Origin: an uncultured Collinsella sp.
GTDB taxonomy: Bacteria; Actinomycetota; Coriobacteriia; Coriobacteriales; Coriobacteriaceae
NCBI GenBank assembly: GCA_959605475.1
Contig: CAUHFS010000015.1
Coordinates: 1-42,877, forward strand
Reading direction: 5' to 3'
DNA: 42,877 nucleotides
The notes below the pieces were generated by a model. It saw only the letters and a program-made list of their open reading frames with translations, was not told the DNA's origin and made no database searches. The position numbers and the translations under genes are program-made. Position 1 is the stretch's first letter. Each line of letters starts with the position of its first letter. Below are positions 30,077 to 39,020 of this stretch, piece after piece.

Positions 30077-31210
30077 ATGAGCACTTCGATTCAACCGAAC
30101 GCGCCGTTTCGTGCCGATATCGTCGGCAGTTTTCTTCGTCCGCAGGCTGTAAAGGATGCCCGTGCCGCCTATGTCGCGGGTAAACTCGACGCTTCCGGCC
30201 TTAAGGCCGTCGAGGACGAGGCCATCCGCGACTTAGTGGCCAAGCAGAAGGCCGCCGGCCTGCAGGTGATCACCGATGGCGAGTTCCGCCGCAGTTACTG
30301 GCACCTCGATTTTATGTGGGGCCTTAACGGCATTGAGCGCCGCACCTCACGCACGGGTTATATGTTCCATGACGAGGAGACGACGGCCGACACCGCCGTG
30401 GTTACCGGTCCCATTAGCGGCGAGAACCACCCGTTCGTCGAGCATTTTAAGTTTGTCAAGGCGCTTGAGGGGGAGGGCCAGGTCGCGCGTCAAACCATTC
30501 CGGCGCCGATCCAGACGTTCTCGGAGGTTACGCTCGACCGCTGCGATGGACAGCAGGAGAGTCTGCGCGCCGTCTACAAGACCGATGAGGAACTTGCCGA
30601 CGCCATTGCAGCCGCTTATCGCACGGTGATCGCCGACCTGTATGCCGCGGGCTGCCGCAACATCCAATTTGATGACTGCACCTGGGGCATCTATTGCGAT
30701 ACGGACTTTGTGTCCAAGACTGGCATGAGCCCGGTTGACCTGCAAAAGGTGAGCGAGCTGGGCGTGGCGCTCAACAATGCTGCCATCGCGGGCAAGCCCG
30801 ACGATCTGGTTATCAACACGCATGTGTGCCGCGGCAACTATCACTCCACGTATGCCTTCGAGGGTGGTTACGATCCCATTGCGCCGTACCTGTTCGCACA
30901 TGAGAACGTCGACGCGTTCTACCTTGAGTTCGATACGCCACGCGCCGGTGGCTTTGAGCCGCTTAAGTACGTTGCTCCCGGCAAGAAGGTCGTGCTGGGC
31001 CTGGTGACCACCAAGGCGGCTGAGCTTGAGGACGAGGACGTTATCGTCGAACGTATCCAAGAGGCCGCAAAGTATGTGCCGCTCGAGAACCTGTACCTGT
31101 CGCCCCAGTGCGGCTTTGCCAGCTGCGAGATTGGCAACAAGCTGACCGAGGACGAACAGTGGGCAAAGATCGCGCTGGTCAAGCGCATTGCTGAGCGCGT
31201 TTGGAAGTAA
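30077..31210 (+). CDS. MetE C-terminal-domain-like cobalamin-independent methionine synthase family protein
   Basis: This 377-residue TIM-barrel protein of the YxjG/YxjH type matches the catalytic C-terminal half of MetE and has no N-terminal half. It starts at ATG 30077 (MSTSIQPNAPF) with AAAGGGAG upstream. Zinc and homocysteine ligands are visible as HVC (His249, Cys251), Glu284 in YLEFDT and Cys345 in SPQCGF. VGSFLRP and ITDGEFRR at the N-terminus are family blocks. It probably methylates homocysteine, but the methyl donor for these short forms is uncertain. The LysR gene and operator lie upstream. Confidence 0.88.
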   Translation: MSTSIQPNAPFRADIVGSFLRPQAVKDARAAYVAGKLDASGLKAVEDEAIRDLVAKQKAAGLQVITDGEFRRSYWHLDFMWGLNGIERRTSRTGYMFHDEETTADTAVVTGPISGENHPFVEHFKFVKALEGEGQVARQTIPAPIQTFSEVTLDRCDGQQESLRAVYKTDEELADAIAAAYRTVIADLYAAGCRNIQFDDCTWGIYCDTDFVSKTGMSPVDLQKVSELGVALNNAAIAGKPDDLVINTHVCRGNYHSTYAFEGGYDPIAPYLFAHENVDAFYLEFDTPRAGGFEPLKYVAPGKKVVLGLVTTKAAELEDEDVIVERIQEAAKYVPLENLYLSPQCGFASCEIGNKLTEDEQWAKIALVKRIAERVWK

Positions 31211-31333
31211 CGTTACCGCTTGCAGGTGACGGCGCGCGCGAGACATGGTGTATCACGTACAATGGTTCGGATCGTATCGTTCGGGCAGGTTATCCGATAT
31301 GCCTGATCGCCCTTCCATCATGAAAGGACTTCC

Positions 31334-32668
31334 ATGTCCCAATCCTCGACGCCCGCCGTCACCGATGCCATCTACGACGCATCGTCGCTCGGCCGCCCGC
31401 GCATGTTCGTGTTGGGTTTGCAACACATGTTTGCGATGTTCGGAGCAACGGTGCTCGTGCCCGTGCTCACCGGCCTTTCCGTTTCGGCGACGCTTCTGTT
31501 CGCCGGCATCGGCACGCTGCTGTTTCATTTTCTATCGCGCGGTAAGGTGCCTGCGTTCCTGGGCTCGTCGTTTGCCTTTATCGCGGGTTATGCCGCCATT
31601 GCGCCCAACGGCGAGGCCGAGCTTTTGCCCTACGCCTGCCTGGGCGTTGCCTGCGCCGGTCTGCTCTATCCGGTGCTCGCGGCCCTGTTCCGTGCCTTTG
31701 GCGCCAAGCGTGTCATGCGCTTCTTTCCGCCGGTGGTGACCGGTCCCATCGTCATTTCCATCGGCCTGATCCTAGCGAGCTCTGCCATTGCCAACTGCCA
31801 GACCAATTGGCTTGTTGCCGTTGTCGCTGCGGCCGTCATCGTCATCTGCAATATTTGGGGCCGCGGCATGGTCAAGATCGTGCCGATCCTGCTGGGCGTC
31901 GTGGTGAGCTATACCGTTGCGGCCGCGTTGGGTGAGGTCGATTTTTCGGGCGTTGCCGCCGCTCCGTGGGTCGGTCTGCCCATCGTGTGGGACAACACCG
32001 TGTTTGCGCTCTTTGGCCCGCAGTTCGATAGCGGTCTTGCCACGACGGCCATCATCACCATCATGCCGCTGGCCTTTGCAACTATGATCGAGCATATCGG
32101 CGATATCTCCGCCATTGGCTCTACCTGCGAACGCAATTACATTGCCGATCCCGGTCTGCACCGTACCCTGCTCGGCGATGGCCTGGCGACCATCTTGGCA
32201 TCGCTCTTTGGCGCCCCCGCCAATACGACGTATGGCGAGAACACCGGCGTGCTTGCCTTGACGCGTGTGTTCGACCCGCGTGTGATTCGCATTGCCGCCT
32301 GCTGCGCCATTGTGCTTTCGTTCTGCCCCAAGTTTGCTGCGGTGATTGCCGCCATGCCGGCGTGCGTTATCGGCGGTGTGTCACTCGTGCTCTACGGCAT
32401 GATCAGCGCCGTTGGCGTGCGTAACCTCATCGAGAATCAGGTTGATTTCCAGAACAACCGCAACGTGCTGGTGGCGGCTCTGGTGCTCGTGCTTTCGCTC
32501 GGCATTGCCTACAGTACCGCCGGTGCCATCGTGCTGGAGCTGGGCGGCGTGACGATTTCGCTTTCGGGCCTTGCCGTGGGCTCGCTGGTGGGCATTGTGC
32601 TCAACGCCATCCTGCCCGGTAATGACTTTGAGTTTGATACTTCCGAGCTTGAGGAGACTGCTGAATAG
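31334..32668 (+). CDS. Uracil/xanthine permease (NCS2 family, UraA-like)
   Basis: This 444-residue NCS2 (NAT) nucleobase transporter has about fourteen hydrophobic segments. Family motifs are the N-terminal LGLQHMFAMFGATVLVP, the central FATMIEHIGDISAIG helix with the conserved Glu, and GAPANTTYGENTGVLALTRVFDPRVI, which is close to the uracil permease signature. The ATG has GAAAGGACTTCC upstream. No PyrR binding loop was recognised in the 123-base leader; only a TCGGAT/ATCCGA hairpin is present. It ends at a strong bidirectional terminator. Uracil is the most likely substrate. Confidence 0.92.
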   Translation: MSQSSTPAVTDAIYDASSLGRPRMFVLGLQHMFAMFGATVLVPVLTGLSVSATLLFAGIGTLLFHFLSRGKVPAFLGSSFAFIAGYAAIAPNGEAELLPYACLGVACAGLLYPVLAALFRAFGAKRVMRFFPPVVTGPIVISIGLILASSAIANCQTNWLVAVVAAAVIVICNIWGRGMVKIVPILLGVVVSYTVAAALGEVDFSGVAAAPWVGLPIVWDNTVFALFGPQFDSGLATTAIITIMPLAFATMIEHIGDISAIGSTCERNYIADPGLHRTLLGDGLATILASLFGAPANTTYGENTGVLALTRVFDPRVIRIAACCAIVLSFCPKFAAVIAAMPACVIGGVSLVLYGMISAVGVRNLIENQVDFQNNRNVLVAALVLVLSLGIAYSTAGAIVLELGGVTISLSGLAVGSLVGIVLNAILPGNDFEFDTSELEETAE

Positions 32669-32686
32669 TAGCTGCGTTCAGCCAAA

Positions 32687-32732
32687 TTAAAAATGGCGTC
32701 CATGCGTATGTACGCGTGGACGCCATTTTTAA
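32687..32732. terminator. Bidirectional terminator between convergent permease and esterase genes
   Basis: TTAAAAATGGCGTCCA, an inner CGTA/TACG stem, TGGACGCCATTTTTAA. A and T tracts lie on both sides. The esterase stop codon (32729-32731) is inside the right arm. Confidence 0.92.
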
Positions 32733-33442
32733 TGCGTCAGTATCCAGTGGATGCCGCGCGCCATGCGCAGGTCAGTTTGGGCAAAGTGATTGCCGGGGTT
32801 GAGCTCCAGCGTTGTTGGAATGTCACGCTCGATAAACAGCTCTTCCATCGCACGCGTATCGTCGAGTACGTGCCGCATCATGCGGTTGGGCGTCTTGGTT
32901 TCCTTTTTACCGAGCGACAGATAGGCGGCGTCGGGCGTGGCTGTCATCGTGCGCTCGCGCGCGTAGTCGATAAAGCCGGGGAACCACAGCGACCCCGATG
33001 CACTTGCCGCGCGCTCAAAGACATCTGTTTGCCAAAGTGCCCACAGTGAAAAAAGACCCGCCAACGAGTAGCCGGCAATGCCGCGCCAGGTGGGCGGGCA
33101 GGGAAGTGATGATTCGGCCTCTGGGATTATCTGATTCAGCAGCTCATCGAGAAACTCAGACGCCTGTCCGCCAAAGGGCTCGGCATCTCGTATAGTTCCG
33201 TCGCATTCCCAGGGGCTCAGCTCGCGATTCCAATCGAGTCCTCCAATGGCGGCAAGGGTGAAGGGCGGGCAGTCGAGCTCTCGGCAGCGCTCGTAGACTT
33301 CACTACCGTCGCCCATAACCACGGGAAGGTAGATGACGGGCGCGCCTTCCACACACTCTGAATAAACGGTTATCTGCTTATGATGCGCTTCCAAGGCAGG
33401 CTTCTCTCGGTGTTGTGATATTGACAGCCTCAATTGTCGCAC
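32729..33442 (-). CDS. Alpha/beta hydrolase-fold esterase (Esterase D/IroE-like)
   Basis: This protein has up to 237 residues and the putative esterase (PF00756-like) fold. GIAGYSLAGLFSLWAL holds the GxSxxG nucleophile, ASASGSLWFPGF follows, and the C-terminal His lies in NPGNHFAQ. The acidic member may be in the LGKKETKT region. The start is uncertain: GTG 33442 gives the longest frame without a clear SD, and a TTG at 33394 has GAGAGAAG nearby and would match homologous N-termini better. Such enzymes hydrolyse siderophore, acyl or thioester bonds. The substrate is unknown. Confidence 0.8.
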   Translation of the reverse strand: MRQLRLSISQHREKPALEAHHKQITVYSECVEGAPVIYLPVVMGDGSEVYERCRELDCPPFTLAAIGGLDWNRELSPWECDGTIRDAEPFGGQASEFLDELLNQIIPEAESSLPCPPTWRGIAGYSLAGLFSLWALWQTDVFERAASASGSLWFPGFIDYARERTMTATPDAAYLSLGKKETKTPNRMMRHVLDDTRAMEELFIERDIPTTLELNPGNHFAQTDLRMARGIHWILTH

Positions 33443-33465
33443 GCTGGCGCGGGGGCAGACGCTAA

Positions 33466-33504
33466 AAGAAAGGCGCGGAGCCGCTCGATGCGACTCCGCG
33501 CCTT
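33466..33504 (-). terminator. Rho-independent terminator of the AzgA-type permease gene
   Basis: AAGGCGCGGAG (33470-33480) and CTCCGCGCCTT (33494-33504) form an 11-bp stem. On the minus strand it is followed by TTTCTTTT. Confidence 0.85.
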
Positions 33505-33531
33505 GATGTTCTGCTTTAGCAGACTATGCCG

Positions 33532-34842
33532 TTACGCCACGAAGAAGTAGACGAGGAAGGCAAGGGCTGCGATCCACATGAGCGGCTTGATCTTGGAGGC
33601 CTCGCCCTTAAAGAGCGCGACGATCACGTAGGCGATAAAGCCCAGGCCAATGCCGGCAGAGATGGAGTAGGTGAAGGGCACGCCGGCGACGATCATGAAC
33701 GCCGGGAAACCCTGCGACACGTCGGACCAGTCGATCTCGGAGGCTTCGCTCATCATGAGGTAGCCGACGTAGACCAGAGCACCGCAGGTGGCGGCGCTGG
33801 AAACGATGGTGACGATGGGGGAGAAGAACGCGGCGAGAATGAACAGCACGCCGGTGGTGACGGAGGTGAGGCCCGTGCGGCCACCGTCGGCGGCGCCGGA
33901 AGTGGACTCGACGAAGGTGGTGATGGAGGAGACGCCCATGAAACCGCCCACAGCAGCGGCGGCGGAGTCGACGATCAGGATCTCCTTGATATTCTCGACG
34001 TTGCCGTCGTCGGTGAGGAACTCGCCCTGCTTGGCTACGGCCATCGCGGTGCCCATGGTGTCGAAGAAGTCACTCATGAGCAGCGAGAACGAGATGACGA
34101 GGAGCGTGGGGTCGGTAAGGACCTTGACGATGGCGGGCACGCCGCCGGCGTCGGCGATGGGGCCACCGATGCTCGAGAAGTCGAGCGGGGCGATGATACC
34201 GGTCGGAGCATGGGTCACACCTAGGGGGATACCGGCGATGACGGCGACGACGATGCCGATGAGCAGCGAGCCGGGGACGTTGCGGCAGGCGAGGGCGACT
34301 GTCACCAGGATGGAGATGATGCCGACGATGAAGGTGGGGGAGGTGATGTCGCCCAGACCGACGAGTGTACCGGCGCCAGCGGTGATAATGCCGGCATCGC
34401 ACAGGCCAATCATGGCGATGAACAGGCCCAGACCCACCGAGATGGCGTGACGCAGGACAACCGGGATGGCGTCCATGATGGCCTCGCGCAGGCCACAAAG
34501 CACGAGCAGCAAGATGACGATACCCTCGAGGAAGATGACGCTCATGGCCACGTGCCAGTCACCGCCGCAGACGGTGGTGGTGATTCCAGCGATCATCGCG
34601 TTGACGCCTAAGCCCGACGCGCAGGCGAGCGGGCGGTTGGCGAAGATGCCCATGCAGATGGTCATGATGCCGGCGCCCAGGCAGGTGGCGCAGGCGAGCG
34701 CTCCCGCATCGATGCCAGCGCCCGAGAGCACTGCGGGGTTGACGGCGATGATGTAGGCCATCGCCAGGAATGTTGTCAGTCCAGCGCGCAGTTCGGTCCC
34801 GATTGTGGACTTGCGCTCGCTGACGTGAAATAGTTCGTCCAT
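33532..34842 (-). CDS. AzgA/PbuG-type purine permease (NCS2-related)
   Basis: The start is ATG 34842 (MDELFHVSERKSTIGTELRAG), with AAGGAAAGGG upstream; 436 residues. The N-terminal GLTTFLAMAYIIAVNPAVLS is the signature of the AzgA adenine/guanine/hypoxanthine permeases. FFDTMGTAMAVAKQGEFL and the SSITTFVESTSGAADGGRTGL segment are also family-specific. About twelve to fourteen hydrophobic segments are visible. The leader contains a CGGCC/GGCCG hairpin but no purine riboswitch that I can recognise. Guanine, hypoxanthine or adenine is the likely substrate. Confidence 0.92.
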   Translation of the reverse strand: MDELFHVSERKSTIGTELRAGLTTFLAMAYIIAVNPAVLSGAGIDAGALACATCLGAGIMTICMGIFANRPLACASGLGVNAMIAGITTTVCGGDWHVAMSVIFLEGIVILLLVLCGLREAIMDAIPVVLRHAISVGLGLFIAMIGLCDAGIITAGAGTLVGLGDITSPTFIVGIISILVTVALACRNVPGSLLIGIVVAVIAGIPLGVTHAPTGIIAPLDFSSIGGPIADAGGVPAIVKVLTDPTLLVISFSLLMSDFFDTMGTAMAVAKQGEFLTDDGNVENIKEILIVDSAAAAVGGFMGVSSITTFVESTSGAADGGRTGLTSVTTGVLFILAAFFSPIVTIVSSAATCGALVYVGYLMMSEASEIDWSDVSQGFPAFMIVAGVPFTYSISAGIGLGFIAYVIVALFKGEASKIKPLMWIAALAFLVYFFVA

Positions 34843-35035
34843 GCATACCCTTTCCTTGCTCGGCCCCGAGTTTAGGCCGATTGACACGAACTCACCCACT
34901 ATAGCCCCTTTACGACGCTGTTGTTCCTCGCATGTTGATGTTCGGCGCTTTGTAGCAGACGGACGGTATTTTTCGCATGAAAATGTGTGGGTACCGTATA
35001 CTTAAGCGGTTACAACGACCCCTATGGAGGAACGT

Positions 35036-35455
35036 ATGATTAAAGAGCTTTGCCACGACGAGGCTATTCTGTCCCAGCGTTGCGAGGTTGCGACCGTCGA
35101 GGACGAGTCGGTTGCTCAGGACCTGATCGATACCATCAAGTCGCTCGACGATGCCGGCTGCTTGGCCGCTAACCAGATTGGCGTTACCAAGAAGGTTTGC
35201 GTCTACCTGGACGATGCCGGCGAGCCCCACGTGCTCTACAACCCCCGTCTGGTGTTTGGCCTGGGCGCCAGCAAGATGGAGGAGAGCTGCCTGACGCACG
35301 AGGAGGTCACCAAGTCCACGCGCTATATCAAGTGCAAGGTCGCCTTTGATCAGATCGTCGACGGCAAGATGAAGGAGTGCCGCCGCGACTACGCGGGCTT
35401 TGAGGCACAGATGATCCAGCACATGATTGACCACTGTCTAGGAAAGTTGGTCTAA
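35036..35455 (+). CDS. Peptide deformylase-like protein, catalytic Glu replaced by Met
   Basis: The start is ATG 35036 (MIKELCHDEAIL), with GGAGG five bases upstream; 139 residues. It has the deformylase fold: motif I AGCLAANQIG (41-49), motif II ESCLT with metal ligand Cys85 (EGCLS in active enzymes), and motif III QHMIDH with His129 and His133. The catalytic Glu of HExDH is Met130, so ordinary deformylation is doubtful although the three metal ligands remain. A normal deformylase is encoded at the right edge of the window. A TATACT -10-like box lies upstream. It ends before a good terminator. Confidence 0.85.
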   Translation: MIKELCHDEAILSQRCEVATVEDESVAQDLIDTIKSLDDAGCLAANQIGVTKKVCVYLDDAGEPHVLYNPRLVFGLGASKMEESCLTHEEVTKSTRYIKCKVAFDQIVDGKMKECRRDYAGFEAQMIQHMIDHCLGKLV

Positions 35456-35487
35456 GGGGAACAAAGCACCACACTTCGTCTCTTTTG

Positions 35488-35524
35488 GTCCGGGCGTGAC
35501 ATTGTTGTCATGTCCGGGCTTTTG
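35488..35524 (+). terminator. Rho-independent terminator after the deformylase-like gene
   Basis: GTCCGGGCGTGACA, loop TTGT, TGTCATGTCCGGGC, then TTTTGTG. The stem is complete only with G-U pairs on the plus-strand RNA, so it acts in that direction. Confidence 0.82.
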
Positions 35525-35586
35525 TGTTTAGCGCCTTTTTGTTTGGTGACAATAACCTTAGCAGGAACGTAAAGCTAGGAGGCGCT

Positions 35587-36552
35587 ATGTGTACGAGCAT
35601 TCGATTTACCGATAATTCTGGCCACATGTATCTAGGCCGCAACCTCGACTGGAGCTTTGACTACGGCCAACAGGTTCGTGTGATGCCGCGCGGGTTCCAC
35701 ATTCCGTATTCGTTTATCGACGACGCGACAGCGGCACACGCGGTGATTGGTATGTGCATCGATTACAAGAACTATCCCATGTTTTTCGACTGCGGCAACG
35801 ATGCGGGCCTCGCCGTGGCGGGTCTCAATTTCCCGGGTTATGCCGAGTATGCCGAGGGCCCTGTCGACGGCAAGAACAATATCGCGGCCTATGAGTTTCC
35901 CCTGTGGGTGGCAGCGACGTTCTCGACGGTCGATGAGGTCGAGGACGCGCTGCGCGACACGGTGATTGTCGCCAAATCTGCCGGAGAGGGGCTGGGCGTG
36001 TCGCTGCTCCATTGGATTATCGGCGACAGCCAGCGCAGCATCGTGGTCGAGATGATGGCTGACGGCCTGCATGTATACGACGATCCGGTCGATACCCTTG
36101 CCAATCAGCCCACCTTCCCGTGGCACATGGAAAACCTGCGCACCTATATCACGGCCACAAGCGATTTTCCGCAGACGGCGACATGGCGTGGCGCCGAGCT
36201 CAAGCCCTATGGCGCGGGTGCCGGCATGCGCGGTATTCCGGGTGACTGCTATTCGCCGAGCCGTTTTGTAAAGGCGGCGTACCTCAATGCCAATTACCCG
36301 CAAAAGGAGAGCGAGACCGAAAACGTCGTTCGCATGTTCCGCTCGCTCGAGGGCGTGGTGATGATCGAGGGAGCGTCCAGGATGGGCGATGGCAAGTTCG
36401 AGAAGACTATCTACACCGGATGCTTTAGTGCGCGCACGGGCAATTATTACTACGCGATGTATGGGGATCCGTCGATTCGCTACGTGAGCCTGATGGATGC
36501 CGAGGGCGCGAGCCCCGATAGGCTCGTGGTTCCCGAGCCGCGCCGTTCGTAG
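35587..36552 (+). CDS. bsh: Choloylglycine hydrolase / bile salt hydrolase family protein
   Basis: This Ntn-hydrolase cleaves the amide bond of conjugated bile acids (or penicillin V in relatives). The start is ATG 35587, placing Cys at position 2, the nucleophile exposed after Met removal, with AGGAGG four bases upstream. Catalytic residues expected for BSH are in place: Cys2, Arg18 and Asp21 (GRNLDW), Asn81 (AGLNFPGYAEY), Asn173 (LANQPTF) and Arg226 (YSPSRF). The 321-residue length is normal. There is no signal peptide, so it is cytoplasmic. It supports a gut lifestyle. Bile acid preference versus penicillin acylase cannot be read from sequence. Confidence 0.92.
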   Translation: MCTSIRFTDNSGHMYLGRNLDWSFDYGQQVRVMPRGFHIPYSFIDDATAAHAVIGMCIDYKNYPMFFDCGNDAGLAVAGLNFPGYAEYAEGPVDGKNNIAAYEFPLWVAATFSTVDEVEDALRDTVIVAKSAGEGLGVSLLHWIIGDSQRSIVVEMMADGLHVYDDPVDTLANQPTFPWHMENLRTYITATSDFPQTATWRGAELKPYGAGAGMRGIPGDCYSPSRFVKAAYLNANYPQKESETENVVRMFRSLEGVVMIEGASRMGDGKFEKTIYTGCFSARTGNYYYAMYGDPSIRYVSLMDAEGASPDRLVVPEPRRS

Positions 36553-36575
36553 CCGTTAGCTTTACTGCAATGCAA

Positions 36576-36611
36576 AGCGGCCCTGCGTCTCTCGTGAGGC
36601 GCAGGGCCGCT
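36576..36611. terminator. Terminator hairpin between convergent bsh and kup
   Basis: AGCGGCCCTGCG (36576-36587) pairs with CGCAGGGCCGCT (36600-36611), with CTC/GAG pairing inside. It is a very stable 12-bp GC stem with no T-run. Confidence 0.75.
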
Positions 36612-36631
36612 GTCGTTGATTTGTGGCGTTG

Positions 36632-38863
36632 CTAGAAGTTGGCGTCGTTGAGTTGTTCGCTCTCGAGGCCGTCGAGCTGTTGCTGTTCGGGCGTATCGGC
36701 GACGCTCTCGAGCAGCTCGGTGGGATCGACGTTCATGTCCTTACCGGCCTCGTTGCCGTTGACCAGGTCGTCCGAGAAGATATCGACTTCCATTTCCTCG
36801 GCTTCCTCGATTTGGACCTCGAGTGGCACCTGGGTGCGTACGAGCTTGACTGCTGGACGCATGCGGGCAAAGAGCGGTACGTACTCGATGATGATGGCCG
36901 AGTTCTCAAGACCGTACCAGCGTGCCGGGCTTCCGCAGGCGCGGCGGACGGCATACTTGATGGCCATCACGCGATGGTCGTTGCGGTTGATGTCCGTCTC
37001 GGGAGCAAGCATCTTGCGCAGCATGCAAAAACGGAAGTCGCCCACGTTGCCGCGCGTCTCGTAGATGGAGTAGGTGTGATGCTGCGGCGGCAGCTCGCCC
37101 GATGCCATCAAGTCGCCAACGATCTGACGCAGGTAGGCATTGATGCGCTGGTTGACCTTAAAGCCCAGGTCCAAGCGCACGCGGAACAAAAAGTCCGTGC
37201 CAAAGGTCTCGACGGAATACTCGTGCGTATAGGGTTCGTCGGTAACGTGCACGTTGATGAACCAATATGCCTTGGCGCGCTTGGGGTGCTTGTCCAGGAT
37301 GGAATAGAGCACGTCGCGGTCGAGCGTGAGCGGGTCGGGGCTGTTGGTGAGAAATACCAGATTGTCGGCGAGCACGGGATAGGTCTCGTCGTTGCGCAGG
37401 CGGTTGAGCTGATCGATGTACTTGGAGACGGGCAACAGAATCGTCTGCGTGCGCTCGATGGCGGTGCCACGGCGCCACACGTACATAAGGCCAAACAGCA
37501 GTGCGGCCAGGAAGATCATCACATAGCCGCCGTCAAAGAACATGGTGAGGCACGAGGCGAAGAAGCACAGCTCAATGGCACCAAAGAGCAGGGCGAAGAC
37601 GCAGGCGCCCAGCTTGTGCTTGAGAATGCCAGCGATATAGCTCGTCAAAAGCGTCGTGGTCATGAGCATGGTCACGGTAATGGCGAGGCCGTAGGCGCTC
37701 TCCATGCGCTCGGAGTTTTGGAACAGCAGCACGATGAAGATGCAGCCGACCCACATGATGTTGTTGACGAGCGGAATATAGAGCTGGCCCTTGGTGTCGC
37801 TGGGGTAGTGGATGCGCAGATGCGGCATAAGGTTGAGGCGCGTGGCCTCGGATACCAGCGAGAACGAGCCGGTGATGAGCGCCTGCGAGGCGATGATGGC
37901 CGCTACGGCCGAAAGTACGATGGCAAAGGGGCGCAGGGGCTCGGGAAGCATCATATAAAACGGGTTGACGATATCCATCGCGAGCATCTGGGGGTTGGAG
38001 TTATTGGCGAGCAGCCAAGCTCCCTGACCCAGATAGTTGAGGATAAGGGCCGCCTTAACAAACGGCCAGGATGCATAGATGTTGGCCTTGCCAACGTGGC
38101 CCATGTCCGAGTAGAGGGCCTCGGCGCCGGTCGTCGACAGGAAGACAAAGCCGAGCACCATGATGCCCGAGTGGTTGATGGGCGAGAACAGGAACATGAT
38201 GCCGCGGATGGGGTTGAGCGCGCGCAGGATGGATAGGTTGCCGAGCATGTTGAACAGGCCGGCGCCTGCCAGGAACAGGAACCACAGCGTCATGAGCGGG
38301 CCGAACAGCTTACCGATCGACGAGGTACCGGCGCGCTGCATGGCAAATAGGCCGCAGATAATGATGATGGTGATGATGATGACGTTGGTCTGGCCGTCGC
38401 CCAAAAGCGCGTGGCCCCACTCGATAGTGCGCAAGCCCTCGATGGCCGTGGTAACCGTGACGGCGGGGGTGAGGATGCCGTCGGCGAGCAGCGCCGCGCC
38501 GCCGATCATGGCGGGGAGAATCAGCCATGGCGCCACCTTGCGCACGAGGCTGAATAGGGCGAAGATGCCGCCCTCGTTGTGGTTATCGGCCTTCATGGCG
38601 ATAACCACGTACTTGACCGTGGTCACGAGCGTCATGGTCCAGATGACAAGCGAAAGCGCTCCCAAGATCATGTCTTCGCTGACGGTACCGATGCCGCCGT
38701 TGTTGGCGACGATTGATTTCATGGTGTACATGGGGCTCGTGCCGATGTCGCCATAGACGACGCCGAGCGTTACGAGCAGCATGCCAGCGGAGAGGGGAAT
38801 GGCTCCGTGCCCGCCCTGCCCATGCTGGCCTTGGAGGTTTGCCTCCAGTTTGTTGTGTGCCAC
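36632..38863 (-). CDS. kup: Kup-type potassium uptake protein
   Basis: This 743-residue protein has about twelve membrane segments in the first 480 residues and a long cytoplasmic C-terminus. The start was chosen as GTG 38863 (VAHNKLEANLQ), because AAGGGAG lies five bases upstream; the ATG 18 bases earlier has no SD. Kup motifs are LGVVYGDIGTSPMYTMKS near the N-terminus and GNLSILRALNPIRGIMFL. SQALITGSFSLVSEATRLNLMP and ITVTMLMTTTLL mark the middle. It imports K+ with H+. No ydaO/c-di-AMP riboswitch was seen in the leader. Confidence 0.93.
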   Translation of the reverse strand: MAHNKLEANLQGQHGQGGHGAIPLSAGMLLVTLGVVYGDIGTSPMYTMKSIVANNGGIGTVSEDMILGALSLVIWTMTLVTTVKYVVIAMKADNHNEGGIFALFSLVRKVAPWLILPAMIGGAALLADGILTPAVTVTTAIEGLRTIEWGHALLGDGQTNVIIITIIIICGLFAMQRAGTSSIGKLFGPLMTLWFLFLAGAGLFNMLGNLSILRALNPIRGIMFLFSPINHSGIMVLGFVFLSTTGAEALYSDMGHVGKANIYASWPFVKAALILNYLGQGAWLLANNSNPQMLAMDIVNPFYMMLPEPLRPFAIVLSAVAAIIASQALITGSFSLVSEATRLNLMPHLRIHYPSDTKGQLYIPLVNNIMWVGCIFIVLLFQNSERMESAYGLAITVTMLMTTTLLTSYIAGILKHKLGACVFALLFGAIELCFFASCLTMFFDGGYVMIFLAALLFGLMYVWRRGTAIERTQTILLPVSKYIDQLNRLRNDETYPVLADNLVFLTNSPDPLTLDRDVLYSILDKHPKRAKAYWFINVHVTDEPYTHEYSVETFGTDFLFRVRLDLGFKVNQRINAYLRQIVGDLMASGELPPQHHTYSIYETRGNVGDFRFCMLRKMLAPETDINRNDHRVMAIKYAVRRACGSPARWYGLENSAIIIEYVPLFARMRPAVKLVRTQVPLEVQIEEAEEMEVDIFSDDLVNGNEAGKDMNVDPTELLESVADTPEQQQLDGLESEQLNDANF

Positions 38864-38962
38864 GAGGACTCCCTTAGACATCCGGTTATCTGTCTAGGAC
38901 AAAAAACTTTATGCCGTCTTTATACATACAAGAGCAGTTTGGCACATCGGGTTATTTTAGAC

Positions 38963-38986
38963 AATAATCCTCAGCTGGGGATTATT
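38963..38986. promoter_or_regulatory. Inverted repeat upstream of kup
   Basis: AATAATCC (38963-38970), TCAGCTGG, GGATTATT (38979-38986): perfect 8-bp arms between the EamA gene end and the kup start. It could be an operator for kup or a weak terminator of the EamA gene. Confidence 0.45.
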
Positions 38987-39020
38987 TATCTACGCAGGTA
39001 GCATTTCAAAGCAGGGGCTT

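Noticed and set aside
31211..31333. PyrR-type attenuator in the uracil permease leader
   Set aside because: No PyrR anti-antiterminator loop sequence and no terminator with T-run; only a short TCGGAT/ATCCGA hairpin is seen.
34843..34920. Purine riboswitch upstream of the AzgA-type permease
   Set aside because: The conserved loop and three-way junction sequences are missing; only a simple CGGCC/GGCCG stem is present.
36623..38236. Plus-strand ORF of 537 codons antisense to kup
   Set aside because: Kup is unambiguous on the other strand; this frame has no motif and a composition typical of antisense reading.
38864..39020. c-di-AMP (ydaO) riboswitch upstream of kup
   Set aside because: The region is short and AT-rich, with an inverted repeat but none of the ydaO conserved sequence.
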